From an uncultured Bacteroidales bacterium (GTDB taxonomy: Bacteria > Bacteroidota > Bacteroidia > Bacteroidales > WCHB1-69): a stretch of 64,000 bases of DNA. The number at the start of each line of letters is the position of its first letter. The stretch's first letter is position 1. This document shows, one piece after another, positions 21,201 through 27,849 of the stretch. The stretch is from the NCBI GenBank assembly GCA_905235135.1, contig CAJOKR010000025.1, positions 26,954 through 90,953 on the forward strand. The letters run 5' to 3'. The translations under genes and the position numbers were made by a program. The notes under the pieces are model-generated. The model worked only from the letters and a program-made list of their open reading frames with translations, made no database searches and was not told the DNA's origin.

Positions 21201-22626
21201 GTTCGACTTCAACACTCCGCTGACCATGGATTATGATAGTATGGAACTGGTTGTTACGATTGATGACAATGGTGAGGCTTGCGGTTCTGTGAGCGAATCG
21301 ATTATCATCAATGTCAACCCGAACCCGAATCCCACGATCACTGGTCCTGCTAAGGCTTGTAGCGGTGACAATATCACCTTCGTCGCTGAGCCCGATGGTG
21401 CTAATTACACCTATGTATTTACCATCGACGGCAACTATGAGAATATGGTTGTCTCTGGTAATGAGGTTTCTGCTGATGTCTTTGCTGACGGTGTTGAGTT
21501 CGTTACGGCTCAAGTTACCGTTACGGATGAGCACGGTTGTTCCGGTACTTCCGAGACCAGCCTGCCCGTCAGAGTCACTGACAGACCTGAGTTCATCTTC
21601 TACAACGCTGATGGTTCTGAGAATACCGCTCATTACTATGAAGCAGAGACGGGTAATACCGCCAGCACTGTTGGTCTCAACTACGGTTGGATGATTAACA
21701 CCAACTGCGCTATCGAAGATAAGTTGGTCTATGTTGAGTTCGACTACTACTACAATGGTGAGTTGATTGCTGACAACACTACGATTGGTCAATACTTGGC
21801 TACTCAAACCCAAACTGACGAGTATGGCAATACAAATCCGTTTGTCACGGCTCTTACCTTCAGTTGGTTGAATGGTGACCAATCTCCGCACCAGCCGAAT
21901 ACTTCCCTGTACAACTTCTCCATCGCTAACCCGAACGTTTCTACGGCAGGTAACCACTTCCCGAATACCAACCTGGGTCTCTCCAACACCGATGTGTATG
22001 ATGACCTCTGGATGCACTTCATCGGTGATCGTAAGGTGGATGCCACTATTGTACCGTTCAGATTGAATGGTGAGTACAAGGTTGTCTATAGACTCTACTC
22101 CACGACTAGCGAGGATGACTTCATGAATCTGTACTATGAGAATAGTCACCACATGGATGACAACTACTATGGTCAGAAGCTGCACCTCGGTGGTCAGAAC
22201 GCCTTCACGAACAATCCTACTCTCACTCTGTTGATCAGCGATTCAATCATCATCAACGTTACGGGTGAGAACATGGTTCCGTCCACCACTCCTGGTGAGG
22301 AAATGACTGTTACTCCTGAGGTTGCTCCTCAGCTGGCTATGGAAGATGCCGTTATCGTTCCTGACATGGAAGTTTGGCCGAACCCGGCTCCCGCTGTCAC
22401 CACGACCCTCAAGGCCCGCGTCCACAACTTGAACGGCGACGCTACCGTAACCTTGACAACCCTCACCGGTAAGCAAGTCTATAACGGTAGGATCTTTATC
22501 AACAACGATAACTACTACTTCGAGTTCGATGTGAACAGCCTCTCCGTTGGCTCTTACATCATGACTGTCCGTACCGCTACTGACGTCATCACGAAGAAGG
22601 TCATCGTCACCTCCCTTGCACGGTAG
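12289..22626 (+). CDS. Giant T9SS-secreted adhesin with SprB-like repeats (3445 aa)
   Basis: Signal peptide MKKLLSICFLSILLGLLSFSAQA, Gln at +1. The long body has Ig/PKD/HYR-like beta-sandwiches. At about 632-806 is a carbohydrate-binding-like module (NDYYLRNYTQQIY ... KNLVVVVKDN). At about 1450-2120 are eight SprB-type repeats of 65-80 residues, each with one Cys near the start and one near the end (patterns like YxVxVxDxxGC). More Ig-like domains follow. From about 3362 is a type A sorting domain (VWPNPAP ... GKQVY ... SVGSYIMTVRTATD). SprB is the gliding adhesin of Flavobacterium, so cell-surface adhesion is the likely role; gliding itself is not implied. Codons are biased to GCT, GTT, GGT and AGA, suggesting strong expression. 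It ends before a clear terminator. Confidence 0.88.
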   Translation: MKKLLSICFLSILLGLLSFSAQAQNCGFVIKNLQPDTIEGVVQMSPDGLLPLEHTLGHGVFINPTDPYDYYGNATVDRTELYELFLCNSCNLDDKTKVSLDWILQRQDEDGNWVTVNDNLSDYVDFDIYTLYPEINNLGVCNSITWLGGRVPNGFGYCEQAVAPDMFHGITCNTPTNYPGAVPVGQGTPYSVMNQLGELIPAMGMTPIYTEALDYFYYDFFSQTRTLFQLKWKQVGKYRLIVNLRERIGGTAWNNLTWNENETTDFIGGHQSCCGEILMSDTLSYPVFGEFSKEVCENETWTFGQPSNTFTVTTPDTNVVFGRTLNAGSGNCEMFQSDSIYRVHFFVRHTPVVVVKDTNICRCATPDVMASITVDTVGLNDTQCSYKIQWMHSDMKWYDEQGYYTKFPDSHDILPSDWNGDTIYTYIVRQINTYNDTLDCVGPQAQFTVTLKEMLAPEITSPAADTLDFCIEAIDATTSLDLAAQAQDECGTTIHWYTKLTSARYYESLPVGNTFTSYIDKTSILEGATPQVFLANYLPSVNKDTTLYFFATSYNEDLECESRKFDYFVVLIHQTPELTPTIAKSVYCQHDNVEMTATVTNDPQHTDPDYTFVWTGVTIPANEEKEIEVSGPEEVLSDCLPLNDYYLRNYTQQIYTPEEVPAGEITKMAFKFGDGQSPITSKSSDVEIYLTTTNKNAFNSAADFVTTDLELVYTGDMNVTSGWNEISFTHPYSYTGEKNLVVVVKDNSGGYDRRSYFSCSKTSDNSNKAMAFWTDNALPNPITSPVGGRLGIYNHRNDIKFTVIPTSVAYTTSDSCHHAYNQLDTTGHQCGDTLRSSVYVIDGNGCTSQPVNFVYVMNDTLAPTVTGAIDTTRLNACKLDTTNTFHYNSIADFPATITITDDAVVPGDNCGFTDLTMTYTSTYKDGDCEDTLTYNYVVTDWCGNNATFSQVFISHDSSAPYFEFAEGEFPYVRLFPVPAYHDCQYNSPDSMDFVNAVAAHVRDNCTDSATLMQSVKFHWENTALPPVGEDPTGATNIFRQKNHLTVAAVITDNCGNTADSLFIYLDKPDSIWIEEEITNLDAICQGDTSNLTFNADLIHGDEHLGLIEPLTYEWSVLNGRTATFGTPTALTTNVVPEGFGDFIFVLTVTDANECSAVSGYYKLHVNAYPDVKIVANPHDGSVNPFCPTYGDVALQVVDKNTNEVVSGLTYEWSGEDVNASTLATTTLSIQPSKCTHDYVANVHVTDPIGCDATATITIHVADNEAPVLADGSLKDSVLEYQANCELKVPDFAPFMEGNVTDNCFSYAKGEITYEQTPANGTVINDEDWTDGYFIVTVKLTDACDNFSTYTVKAIKPVNEPKLALQLSADSLCENDEAYANGITISSTVTDGKAPFTYAWTQGISTDVISTVENYIVTESHGTYEYTLVVTDANGCTAEATVDVTIFYRGDDFPTREWANTLCQGYNGALAIDTVPYGYSFIFQENGILVLKSQDVPAHETSPWNTVLYSPCAPGEWTLTIITPDGCEHDTLIYIPNDPKGTPAPVATPHDVTNCLDNNGWIEVTMQAGYTYYFIDGNDTTLITNATISGLSASSYKIFRVDNATGCPSEAITLTLGTTAEGPDFEIGNAVANTRCVAPANGSFDLLTPNLHYVVTLGDDTIYEGTITDVYTVANLAEGDYHVIVTDPETNCQNADDIHVGDNTNKPSVHGVPTDNTYCDQELGADGSIAVTVGNNTTYKVYDAEEEEVGTTGLWQGTYYVVAVDNLGCTATDTVNVGFTPTYPTIKADSTMNMSCVEENANGTITITITNTPAGKTYRLWSMDEEGEWAGPVEQTTNVFTGLLAGEYQYQVVSTKGCESALGTITVEQYELEEMTLTSTADYMCEPTNTIAGNGTITVTAPVASTGHTFTYTLGEVSNTTGVFTNLAHGEYVVTAVETESGCTVEGETTVESNAYVVTMDSVVTPNNHCAEPFNGAVTINVTTNNPNAQLTYKLDDGEFQTSNTFEALEDGHYTAVIYDANVNCYYELGIDIDRQENNLALTGVTTPNHGCTPDLYDGTLTVEATSTTWANPSYQFSFQHGDYATTSSWNQLSAGNYTVTVMEMNSHCTAEETFTVDPEGCLPVITDTAYNHNLNPAHWHFCLNTENAYLEFSATLPEGCENEGFAYNWSVDCHAQTGTGNIIPVATDEVHCCTYTMTVTSLATGCTSELPVYVCIDAIPAIQFQINHADFNDVPRVKEICVNEEVTVGIKPNSWEHAVWTNGYHSVIDPTYEFVVEPYATTPGVMKSFCVDVIDYNGCPNQGVISLLSKPLPVAEVYDTACTCVDLFNHAAYRPVSVAFCYDADLADANNHVHYQFNDTIFGGGVNGCDSVTIHYITLLGEPEISGEVDTAFCAGTTIADVIADVVITNAIDTVIYLNGQEVELTDALAYHNCDIDKLEIIAFSGSYSEYGEMIYCNDYAYYNFVVNTAPKFNANLVVAENYCANGQPRVLAIPAHSNNMCTNEVTTMHLYVTNTANINDVFVDLGAVTAPEISFIPRKAYNGKKLAIEIKNSCGSDVKFADLVVDSTVIELTNVEYCEGTAISYDAMLPNHYDPANVTAYLITATGAQPYEPNTLLTYAQNGTQIYFVVRGEICPYVVTDTVNLVIYPKPTVTLQPNHDMCLEDAATALTNAVTAQYATTEKWQYKATANATAYMDAADVDALVEAIKDMPEAHIAYYVWNKCGEATAYADVRILQPLQITAQNVLVCPDATLSNVKALANVSVDYNNYLASEVDVVYTVKVADVDVTLDSNSVVLDYTTAYNDLTITATAQTKDGVEACGDASTPIVVSFKHSTFTDPTFKAACDDQMLSEFIATQPSYTGNDSAVGHWEVLDDSEDYYEVNPNEYVVDWATNPWVKYVWSTQCDDNYETESVVLREYINRAPEITDLVYSLTACEGGTISESATNLEVVYHGNESLYTTTWTVDGEEFDFNTPLTMDYDSMELVVTIDDNGEACGSVSESIIINVNPNPNPTITGPAKACSGDNITFVAEPDGANYTYVFTIDGNYENMVVSGNEVSADVFADGVEFVTAQVTVTDEHGCSGTSETSLPVRVTDRPEFIFYNADGSENTAHYYEAETGNTASTVGLNYGWMINTNCAIEDKLVYVEFDYYYNGELIADNTTIGQYLATQTQTDEYGNTNPFVTALTFSWLNGDQSPHQPNTSLYNFSIANPNVSTAGNHFPNTNLGLSNTDVYDDLWMHFIGDRKVDATIVPFRLNGEYKVVYRLYSTTSEDDFMNLYYENSHHMDDNYYGQKLHLGGQNAFTNNPTLTLLISDSIIINVTGENMVPSTTPGEEMTVTPEVAPQLAMEDAVIVPDMEVWPNPAPAVTTTLKARVHNLNGDATVTLTTLTGKQVYNGRIFINNDNYYFEFDVNSLSVGSYIMTVRTATDVITKKVIVTSLAR

Positions 22627-22645
22627 TCGATAAACTGAATAAAGC

Positions 22646-22683
22646 AAAGGAGTTGTGCGCACATCGCGTGCAACTCCTTTTTT
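22646..22683. terminator. Terminator after the giant adhesin gene
   Basis: Stem AAAGGAGTTG/CAACTCCTTT with an inner GCGC/GCG pairing, followed by a T-run, 20 bp after the stop codon. Confidence 0.9.
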
Positions 22684-22687
22684 GTTT

Positions 22688-22812
22688 AGATAGTGATTAG
22701 TGATCAGTGAACTGTGATTAGTGAATAGTGATTAGTAATCAGTTATTAAATTCTGGTATCAAGCAATAGTCTTAAGTCTCTAGTCTAAAGTCCCAAGTCT
22801 TAAGTCTAAAAT
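22688..22812. repeat. 7-bp arrays TAGTGAT and AAGTCTT
   Basis: First about eight heptads of TAGTGAT/CAGTGAA type (22688-22745), then about six AAGTCTY/AAGTCCC heptads (22768-22812), ending 5 bp before the ABC exporter's start codon. Confidence 0.85.
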
Positions 22813-22816
22813 CCCA

Positions 22817-22894
22817 ATGAGTTTTCTTCCGAAATTTCTTCGACAATATGCTGGGCGTTTGGCGCTGGTGTTCCTGCTGAACGTGCTGAGTTAA
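22817..22894 (+). pseudogene. N-terminal fragment of the ABC exporter (frameshifted)
   Basis: ATG at 22817 gives MSFLPKFLRQYAGRLALVFLLNVLS then TAA. This is the expected first transmembrane region of the exporter downstream. The downstream frame read upstream of its ATG gives TIFTFLMIEPF, so a one-base deletion or two-base insertion at about 22890 separates the two parts. Confidence 0.75.
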
Positions 22895-22911
22895 CGATTT
22901 TCACGTTTCTA

Positions 22912-24600
22912 ATGATCGAGCCGTTCGTTAAGTTGTTGTTCAGGGGGACGTTGGAGGGGTTGAGTCCCGTGTCAGCCTACATGGTTTCCATTGTTTCTGC
23001 GGTGGTGCCGTTGGATAGTGCACGGGAATCCATTGCGGTGCTGATTGTGGCGGCTGCGGTGCTCTATTTCCTCCGCAATCTGGCAGCCTACGGATCGCAG
23101 TGGGTGATGGCGCACGTACGTAGCGACTTCCTCTACCAGTTGCGCAACCGCCTTTACGAGAAGATGATTTCGTTGCCGTTGGGCTATTTCACCATGGAGA
23201 GTCGTGGCGATACGGTGACTCGTGCGGTGAATGACACCCAGGAGGTGGAATATACCGTGCTGACCTCCATCCACAAGTTCCTGACGGATCCGATTGCGCT
23301 GGTCTGCTACTTGACCTTCCTCTTCTACATCGACTACCAGCTCTCCCTTTGGGCTGTACTGCTGATGCCCATCTCGTTCTTGATTATCGGGTTCTTGTCA
23401 CATCTGCTCAAACGTTCCTCCAAGACCTACCGCCAACGGCTTGGGGTGTTGCTCTCACATGTGGAGGAGACTCTTTCCGGTCTGCGGGTAATTTATGGCT
23501 TTAACGCACAGGAACGAGCCTATCGGAAGTTCGAGAAACTGAACAACGAGTTCCATGAGAATCAGAAAAAGGTTTATCGGCAGAGCTATCTCGCTAATCC
23601 TTTGAGTGAGTTCCTCGGGGTGGTCTCGGTGATGGTGGTATTGGTGATTGGAGGTTCCTTAGTGCTGTCAGAACGTTCCACGCTTTCGGCTGAGCTCTTC
23701 ATCACCTATATTGCGCTGTTCACCCAGATCATCACCCCGGTGTCGAATATCTCTTCCGCCTTTGCTGATTACAAACGAGGCGAGGCTGCCCTGGACCGCA
23801 TACAAGATTTTCTCGCCATTGGGGATCAGGTCGAGGATCGTCCGGATGCGATGCCTGTGCCGGGATTCCATCAGGAAATTGCGTTTCAGGATGTCTCGTT
23901 TGCATACGCGGACACGGACGTTCTGCACAATATCAATCTGACAATACCCAAAGGCAAGACGGTGGCGTTAGTAGGTTCTTCGGGTGCAGGCAAGACCACG
24001 CTCGCGGATCTACTAATGCGTTTTTACGATGTCACCAGTGGGCAATTGCTGTTGGATAACATCCCCGTGGACCATTACCGTGTTTCAGACTATCGCGGGT
24101 TGTTCGCGCTCGTTTCCCAGGATGTGATGCTCTTCCACGATACAATCTACCGGAACATCACGCTGGGTTGCGATGCCACGATGGAAGAGGTGATGGAGGC
24201 TGCCAAGGCTGCCAACATCTACGACTTCGTAATGTCCCTCCCCGATGGTTTCGACCACGTGGTCGGCGATCGAGGGGTAGCATTGTCGGGCGGACAGCGC
24301 CAGCGGGTGAGCATCGCCCGTGCCGTGTTGCGTAAAGCACCGATTCTGGTTTTGGACGAGGCCACTTCCGCGATGGACACCGAATCGGAACGGCTGGTGC
24401 AGCAATCGGTGGATGCTTTGTCGAAACAGCGCACGGTGGTGGTCATCGCCCACCGTCTATCCACCATCCGCCACGCCGACTGCATCTGCGTGTTGGACGC
24501 TGGCCAGATTGCGGAGGTGGGAACACATGAGGAACTGATGGCGATGAAGGGCGCGTATTACCAATTTGTAGAGACGCAAAATTTTGCATCTCTACCATAA
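22912..24600 (+). CDS. MsbA-like ABC exporter (transmembrane plus ATPase)
   Basis: 562 residues as called; homologues are about 600, and the missing part is the upstream fragment at 22817. Transmembrane helices span about 1-280. The ATPase domain has Walker A GSSGAGKTTL, signature LSGGQRQR, Walker B ILVLDEATSAMD and the switch IAHRLSTI. The family exports lipid A, lipids or peptides as a homodimer in the inner membrane. The last eleven residues (FVETQNFASLP) are encoded mostly by a 28-bp palindrome that sits directly before the stop codon, so the native C-terminus has been replaced. The ATG at 22912 is internal to the original protein. Confidence 0.85.
   Translation: MIEPFVKLLFRGTLEGLSPVSAYMVSIVSAVVPLDSARESIAVLIVAAAVLYFLRNLAAYGSQWVMAHVRSDFLYQLRNRLYEKMISLPLGYFTMESRGDTVTRAVNDTQEVEYTVLTSIHKFLTDPIALVCYLTFLFYIDYQLSLWAVLLMPISFLIIGFLSHLLKRSSKTYRQRLGVLLSHVEETLSGLRVIYGFNAQERAYRKFEKLNNEFHENQKKVYRQSYLANPLSEFLGVVSVMVVLVIGGSLVLSERSTLSAELFITYIALFTQIITPVSNISSAFADYKRGEAALDRIQDFLAIGDQVEDRPDAMPVPGFHQEIAFQDVSFAYADTDVLHNINLTIPKGKTVALVGSSGAGKTTLADLLMRFYDVTSGQLLLDNIPVDHYRVSDYRGLFALVSQDVMLFHDTIYRNITLGCDATMEEVMEAAKAANIYDFVMSLPDGFDHVVGDRGVALSGGQRQRVSIARAVLRKAPILVLDEATSAMDTESERLVQQSVDALSKQRTVVVIAHRLSTIRHADCICVLDAGQIAEVGTHEELMAMKGAYYQFVETQNFASLP
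24568..24595. repeat. 28-bp family palindrome, copy P2 (translated)
   Basis: Arms GTAGAGACG and ATCTCTAC around core CAAAATTTTG. It is read in frame at the end of the ABC exporter gene and is followed at once by CATAA, giving the stop. Confidence 0.9.
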
Positions 24601-24628
24601 CCCTTTTTACATTGTTAATTAAAACATT

Positions 24629-25294
24629 ATGTCAAAACATAAATTAGAACGGTTCGCAGAAAACGCGACATTTGGGAATTTGTTCCAGCATACGGAGTAT
24701 GACAGGGTAGGGAAGGAGTTTCCCTTGCGGGGTCGTTGGAAGGAGGATTATTTCCACAATGACCGGCCCATCGTGCTGGAGTTAGGATGCGGCAAGGGGG
24801 AATACACCGTCGCGATGGCGAAGCGGTTTCCCGAACGCAATTACATTGGTATTGACCGGAAGGGAGCACGGCTTTGGCGTGGCTGTAAGGATGCGATTGA
24901 GCAGAAGTTGGCGAATGTGGCTTTCCTGCGCATCACCATCGACCACATCGGGCTCTATTTCGCGCCCGGCGAAGTGGATGAAATTTGGGTCACCTTTCCG
25001 GACCCGCAAATCAAGAAGGAGCGCAAGCGGTTAGTCGGTCCCCACTTCGTGAATGACTACTACCGGCAGATTTGGCCGGCAGACGGAGGCATCCTCCATC
25101 TCAAGTCCGACAGCGACTTCCTGTACGAGTACCTTCTCGAAACTGCCCAGGAACAGCATTGGCAGCTTCTCGAGAATATCCCCGACGTCTATGCTGGCAC
25201 CGCCGTCCCGCTTCTCACCGAAGTGCAGACGTTTTACGAGAAGATGTGGTTAGCGGAGGGGAAAACGATTCACTACGTGAGACTTAAGATTTGA
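24629..25294 (+). CDS. trmB: tRNA (guanine-N7-)-methyltransferase
   Basis: 221 residues, normal length. SAM motif I is VLELGCGKGEYTVAMA; the family segment VTFPDPQIKKERKRLVGPHF and the C-terminal TAVPLLTEVQTFYEKMWLAEGKTIHY are present. It methylates G46 of tRNAs. It starts 28 bp after the ABC exporter and its last codons (RLKI) merge into an AAGACTT heptad array, followed by a terminator. Confidence 0.95.
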   Translation: MSKHKLERFAENATFGNLFQHTEYDRVGKEFPLRGRWKEDYFHNDRPIVLELGCGKGEYTVAMAKRFPERNYIGIDRKGARLWRGCKDAIEQKLANVAFLRITIDHIGLYFAPGEVDEIWVTFPDPQIKKERKRLVGPHFVNDYYRQIWPADGGILHLKSDSDFLYEYLLETAQEQHWQLLENIPDVYAGTAVPLLTEVQTFYEKMWLAEGKTIHYVRLKI

Positions 25295-25327
25295 GACTTT
25301 GGACTTAAGACTTTGGACTTAAGACTT
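25283..25327. repeat. 7-bp array GACTTAA/GACTTTG
   Basis: About six heptads beginning in the last codons of trmB and running to the terminator. Confidence 0.8.
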
Positions 25328-25366
25328 AAAAAAGGCGCGGTTACCAAGTAGGTTTCCGCGCCTTTT
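25328..25366. terminator. Bidirectional terminator between trmB and gcvT
   Basis: Stem AAAAGGCGCGG/CCGCGCCTTTT with a 15-nt loop and T-run, shared by the convergent trmB and gcvT genes. Confidence 0.85.
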
Positions 25367-25390
25367 CGCATTTTCCGCAAATATCCGCAA

Positions 25391-26485
25391 TTATTCGGGT
25401 TTGTAGAACGGCATCTTCACAGTGACGGCCTTCAGCAGGCGGTTGCGCACCTTGATGAAGATCTCCGTGCCGGATTTCGCAAACTCTTTCTTGATAAGCG
25501 CGGTGCCGATGCCCTTGTTCACGGACGGGCCAAATGTACCCGAGCGAACCTCGCCGATGACATTGCCCTCAGCGTCGCACACCTCGTAGCCGTTTCTCGG
25601 AATACCGCGGTCGATGAGCTCGAAACCGGCGATACGGCGCGTCACACCGTTGGCCTTCAGGTCTTCCATGAACTTGCGGTCGATGAAGTCCTTGCCATCC
25701 ACAAATTTGGTAATCCAACCCAGACCAGCCTCGATCGGGGAAATCGTATCGTCAATCTCGTGACCGTACAGGCAGAAGCCCATTTCCAGACGCAGCGTGT
25801 CGCGAGCACCCAGACCGATGGGTTTGATGTCGAATTCGGCACCAGCCTCAAAGACGGCGTCCCAAATCTTCATCGCATCCTCGTTCTTGAAATAGATTTC
25901 GCATCCGCCGCTGCCAGTGTAACCCGTGGTGGAGAACAAGATGTTGTCAATGCCGGCAAACGTGATGATCTGGTTGGTGTAATACTCCATATCGACGACG
26001 TTGGCGGCGGTCAGCTTCTGCATGGCCTTGAGAGCCAGAGGACCCTGGACAGCCAATTGGGAAATGCTGTCGGAGATATTCTCAATCTCTGCACCAAAAG
26101 CCTTGTTCTGCTCAACGACCCATGCCCAGTCCTTGTCAATGTTAGCGGCATTCACCACCAACAGATAATCCTCATCGTGAAGGTTATAGACCAGCAGGTC
26201 ATCCACAATGCCGCCCTTGCCATTCGGGAAGCAGCTGTATTGCACCTTGCCCGGGAACAGCGCAGCAACGTCGTTCGTGGTGATGTGTTGCAGAAGAGCC
26301 AGCGCCTTGGGGCCCTTCACGGTGAATTCGCCCATGTGGGAAACATCGAACACGCCCACCTTGTTTCTCACCTGCAGGTGCTCGTTGGTGATGCTGTCGT
26401 ACTGAATCGGCATGTAAAAGCCAGCAAATTCTTCCATTTTGGCGCCCAACGCCTCATGTTTCGCTCTGTAAACAGTTTCTTTCAT
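25391..26485 (-). CDS. gcvT: Aminomethyltransferase (glycine cleavage T protein)
   Basis: 364 residues, normal length. N-terminal [37 protein letters not shown], the folate-binding region with [31 protein letters not shown], and the C-terminal barrel with [11 protein letters not shown]. It transfers the methylene group from the H-protein aminomethyl-lipoyl arm to tetrahydrofolate, releasing ammonia. The other glycine cleavage genes are not next to it. A TATTTTTG box lies 42 bp upstream. Confidence 0.97.
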   Translation of the reverse strand: MKETVYRAKHEALGAKMEEFAGFYMPIQYDSITNEHLQVRNKVGVFDVSHMGEFTVKGPKALALLQHITTNDVAALFPGKVQYSCFPNGKGGIVDDLLVYNLHDEDYLLVVNAANIDKDWAWVVEQNKAFGAEIENISDSISQLAVQGPLALKAMQKLTAANVVDMEYYTNQIITFAGIDNILFSTTGYTGSGGCEIYFKNEDAMKIWDAVFEAGAEFDIKPIGLGARDTLRLEMGFCLYGHEIDDTISPIEAGLGWITKFVDGKDFIDRKFMEDLKANGVTRRIAGFELIDRGIPRNGYEVCDAEGNVIGEVRSGTFGPSVNKGIGTALIKKEFAKSGTEIFIKVRNRLLKAVTVKMPFYKPE

Positions 26486-26526
26486 ATCGATTTTCTTTAT
26501 TGTTTGTACTAATTTTTTTTCGACTG

Positions 26527-26534
26527 CAAAAATA
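26527..26534 (-). promoter_or_regulatory. -7 box for gcvT
   Basis: TATTTTTG on the minus strand followed by GCAGTCG, about 42 bp from the gcvT ATG. Confidence 0.5.
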
Positions 26535-26607
26535 CAAAATTAATTAGACTTAAGACTTGAGATATGAGACTTTTTTTCTGATGTGATCGTTGTGTTGAAA
26601 AAAAGAC

Positions 26608-26615
26608 TACTTTTG
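26608..26615 (+). promoter_or_regulatory. -7 box upstream of the dead four-helix-bundle gene
   Basis: TACTTTTG, 34 bp before the pseudogene's ATG, so the promoter survives although the gene is broken. Confidence 0.45.
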
Positions 26616-26648
26616 CAAAAAGTATTATCTAACAAAATATTTTATATT

Positions 26649-27021
26649 ATGAAAACTTATTCATTTGAAAACCTTGAAGTTTGAAAAAAATCCAGAGAAC
26701 TTGTACTATGTGTTTACCGCATTCAATCCTCTTTTCCTTCATTTGAAAAATATGGTTTGGGTAATCAGTTGAGGAGAGCTGTTGTTTCCGTGTTATCAAA
26801 TTTTGTTGAAGGAAATGCCCGCTATTCCATAAAAGAACAAATACATTTCATTGAGATTGCCCTCGGATCGTTGATGGAAGTCTATTGTCAGTTGACATTA
26901 GCTTCATGATTTAAACTACATCACTGAAGAGCAATTAAAACTCTGCAAAGAGAAAATAGGAGAAGTTTATAGGTTACTAAAAGGAATGCGGTACCAAAAG
27001 TTCAAACAGCTCCCTACCTAA
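26649..27021 (+). pseudogene. Four-helix-bundle protein of the 23S rRNA intervening-sequence (S23) family, degenerate
   Basis: Not in the ORF track. From ATG the reading is MKTYSFENLEV, then TGA, then KKSRELVLCVYRIQSSFPSFEKYGLGNQLRRAVVSV-type sequence, which is the family's signature (usually ...LEVWKKSRELV; here the Trp codon TGG has become TGA). A second lesion, a shift near 26907, is followed by DLNYITEEQLKLCKEKIGEVYRLLKG in another frame, ending at TAA 27021. The family is found inside 23S rRNA genes or free in the genome; its role is unknown. The gene is dead by two independent lesions. Confidence 0.8.
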
Positions 27022-27068
27022 TAGTCTTAAGTCTCAAGTCTCAAGTCTTAAGTCTCAAGTCTTAAGTC
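27022..27068. repeat. 7-bp array AAGTCTC/AAGTCTT
   Basis: About six heptads between the pseudogene's stop codon and the stop codon of the convergent kinase-like gene. Confidence 0.85.
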
Positions 27069-27701
27069 CTACTGCGGGTATTTCTTCAGCACATTCTCCG
27101 CCAGGAACTGCGCCACCTGGTCGGTAGTGAATCCTGAGACGTTGATGACAATGTCGTAATTGCGGGCATCGTAGCGGGATGTTTCGGCGAAAGCTTTCGT
27201 GTAGTTTTCGCGGGCCTTGTCGGTACGTTCCATAATCTCGCGGGCGCCTTTTTCGTCCACGCCCTGCTTCTCCATCAGACGTTTCACGCGGCATTCGGGG
27301 TTGGCGATGATGAGCAGGCGCATGGCGTTGGGGTCGTCCTTGAAAATATGGAAGCCGGTGCGCCCCACGATGATGCAGGATTCTTGTGCGGCGAGTTCTT
27401 TGAGGATTTTCGCTTCCTCATAGTAAATCTGTCTTGAATCGACCTCGAAGGATTCGAAGGCGATGGCGGCCGTGGTGCCGAACTGCTTGTAGAAGCGGCA
27501 GAAATCGGCCCACCAGCCCTGTTTCGTGGCTTTGACCTTTTCGAGTTCCTCTTCTGAAAGGTTGTATTTTTCGCGGATGGAGGCGAGGATTTCCTTGCCA
27601 TAGACTTTCACGCCGAGCAGCTCGCCCAGCTTTTCGGCGATTTCCTTACCGCCGGAGCCCGCCTCGCGGTTGATGGTGATGACGAATTTTTGATCTGCCA
27701 T
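27069..27701 (-). CDS. Cytidylate-kinase-like family protein
   Basis: 210 residues. P-loop-like N-terminus ITINREAGSGGKEIAEKLGELLG, then CIIVGRTGFHIFKDDPNAMRLLI and RVKRLMEKQGVDEKGAREIMERTDKAR, which form the lid-like region of the Cytidylate_kin2 family. Likely a cytosolic nucleoside monophosphate kinase-fold protein; its actual substrate is not established, and the main CMP kinase Cmk is a separate family. The stop codon borders a heptad array, and a TACTTTTG box lies upstream. Confidence 0.85.
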   Translation of the reverse strand: MADQKFVITINREAGSGGKEIAEKLGELLGVKVYGKEILASIREKYNLSEEELEKVKATKQGWWADFCRFYKQFGTTAAIAFESFEVDSRQIYYEEAKILKELAAQESCIIVGRTGFHIFKDDPNAMRLLIIANPECRVKRLMEKQGVDEKGAREIMERTDKARENYTKAFAETSRYDARNYDIVINVSGFTTDQVAQFLAENVLKKYPQ

Positions 27702-27734
27702 ATTGTTCGTTTTTGTTATTTATAAATTAGACGG

Positions 27735-27742
27735 CAAAAGTA
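27735..27742 (-). promoter_or_regulatory. -7 box for the cytidylate-kinase-like gene
   Basis: TACTTTTG on the minus strand, followed by GCCGTC, about 34 bp from the ATG. Confidence 0.5.
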
Positions 27743-27758
27743 CGATTTTTCGTGATTG

Positions 27759-27786
27759 GTAGAGACGCAAAATTTTGTGTCTCTAC
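27759..27786. repeat. 28-bp family palindrome, copy P3
   Basis: Arm GTAGAGACG, core CAAAATTTTG, right arm TGTCTCTAC. Between the divergent promoters of the kinase-like and methyltransferase genes. Confidence 0.9.
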
Positions 27787-27826
27787 GTAAGGGTTTTCCA
27801 TGTGCCTCTGTGATTTGTATTTTGTG

Positions 27827-27834
27827 TATTTTTG
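27827..27834 (+). promoter_or_regulatory. -7 box for the methyltransferase gene
   Basis: TATTTTTG followed by CCGCTC. Transcription starting about 7 bp further would place the three-hairpin element below in the 5' leader. Confidence 0.5.
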
Positions 27835-27849
27835 CCGCTCGAAATATAT

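Noticed and set aside
26486-26526. Glycine riboswitch in front of gcvT
   Set aside because: The leader is only about 35 bp and contains no aptamer-like structure.
26649-27021. Recoding of TGA as Trp
   Set aside because: The four-helix-bundle fragment reads TGA at a Trp position, but TGA is the normal stop of several intact genes here (for example at 9477 and 25294), and the same fragment also has a frameshift.
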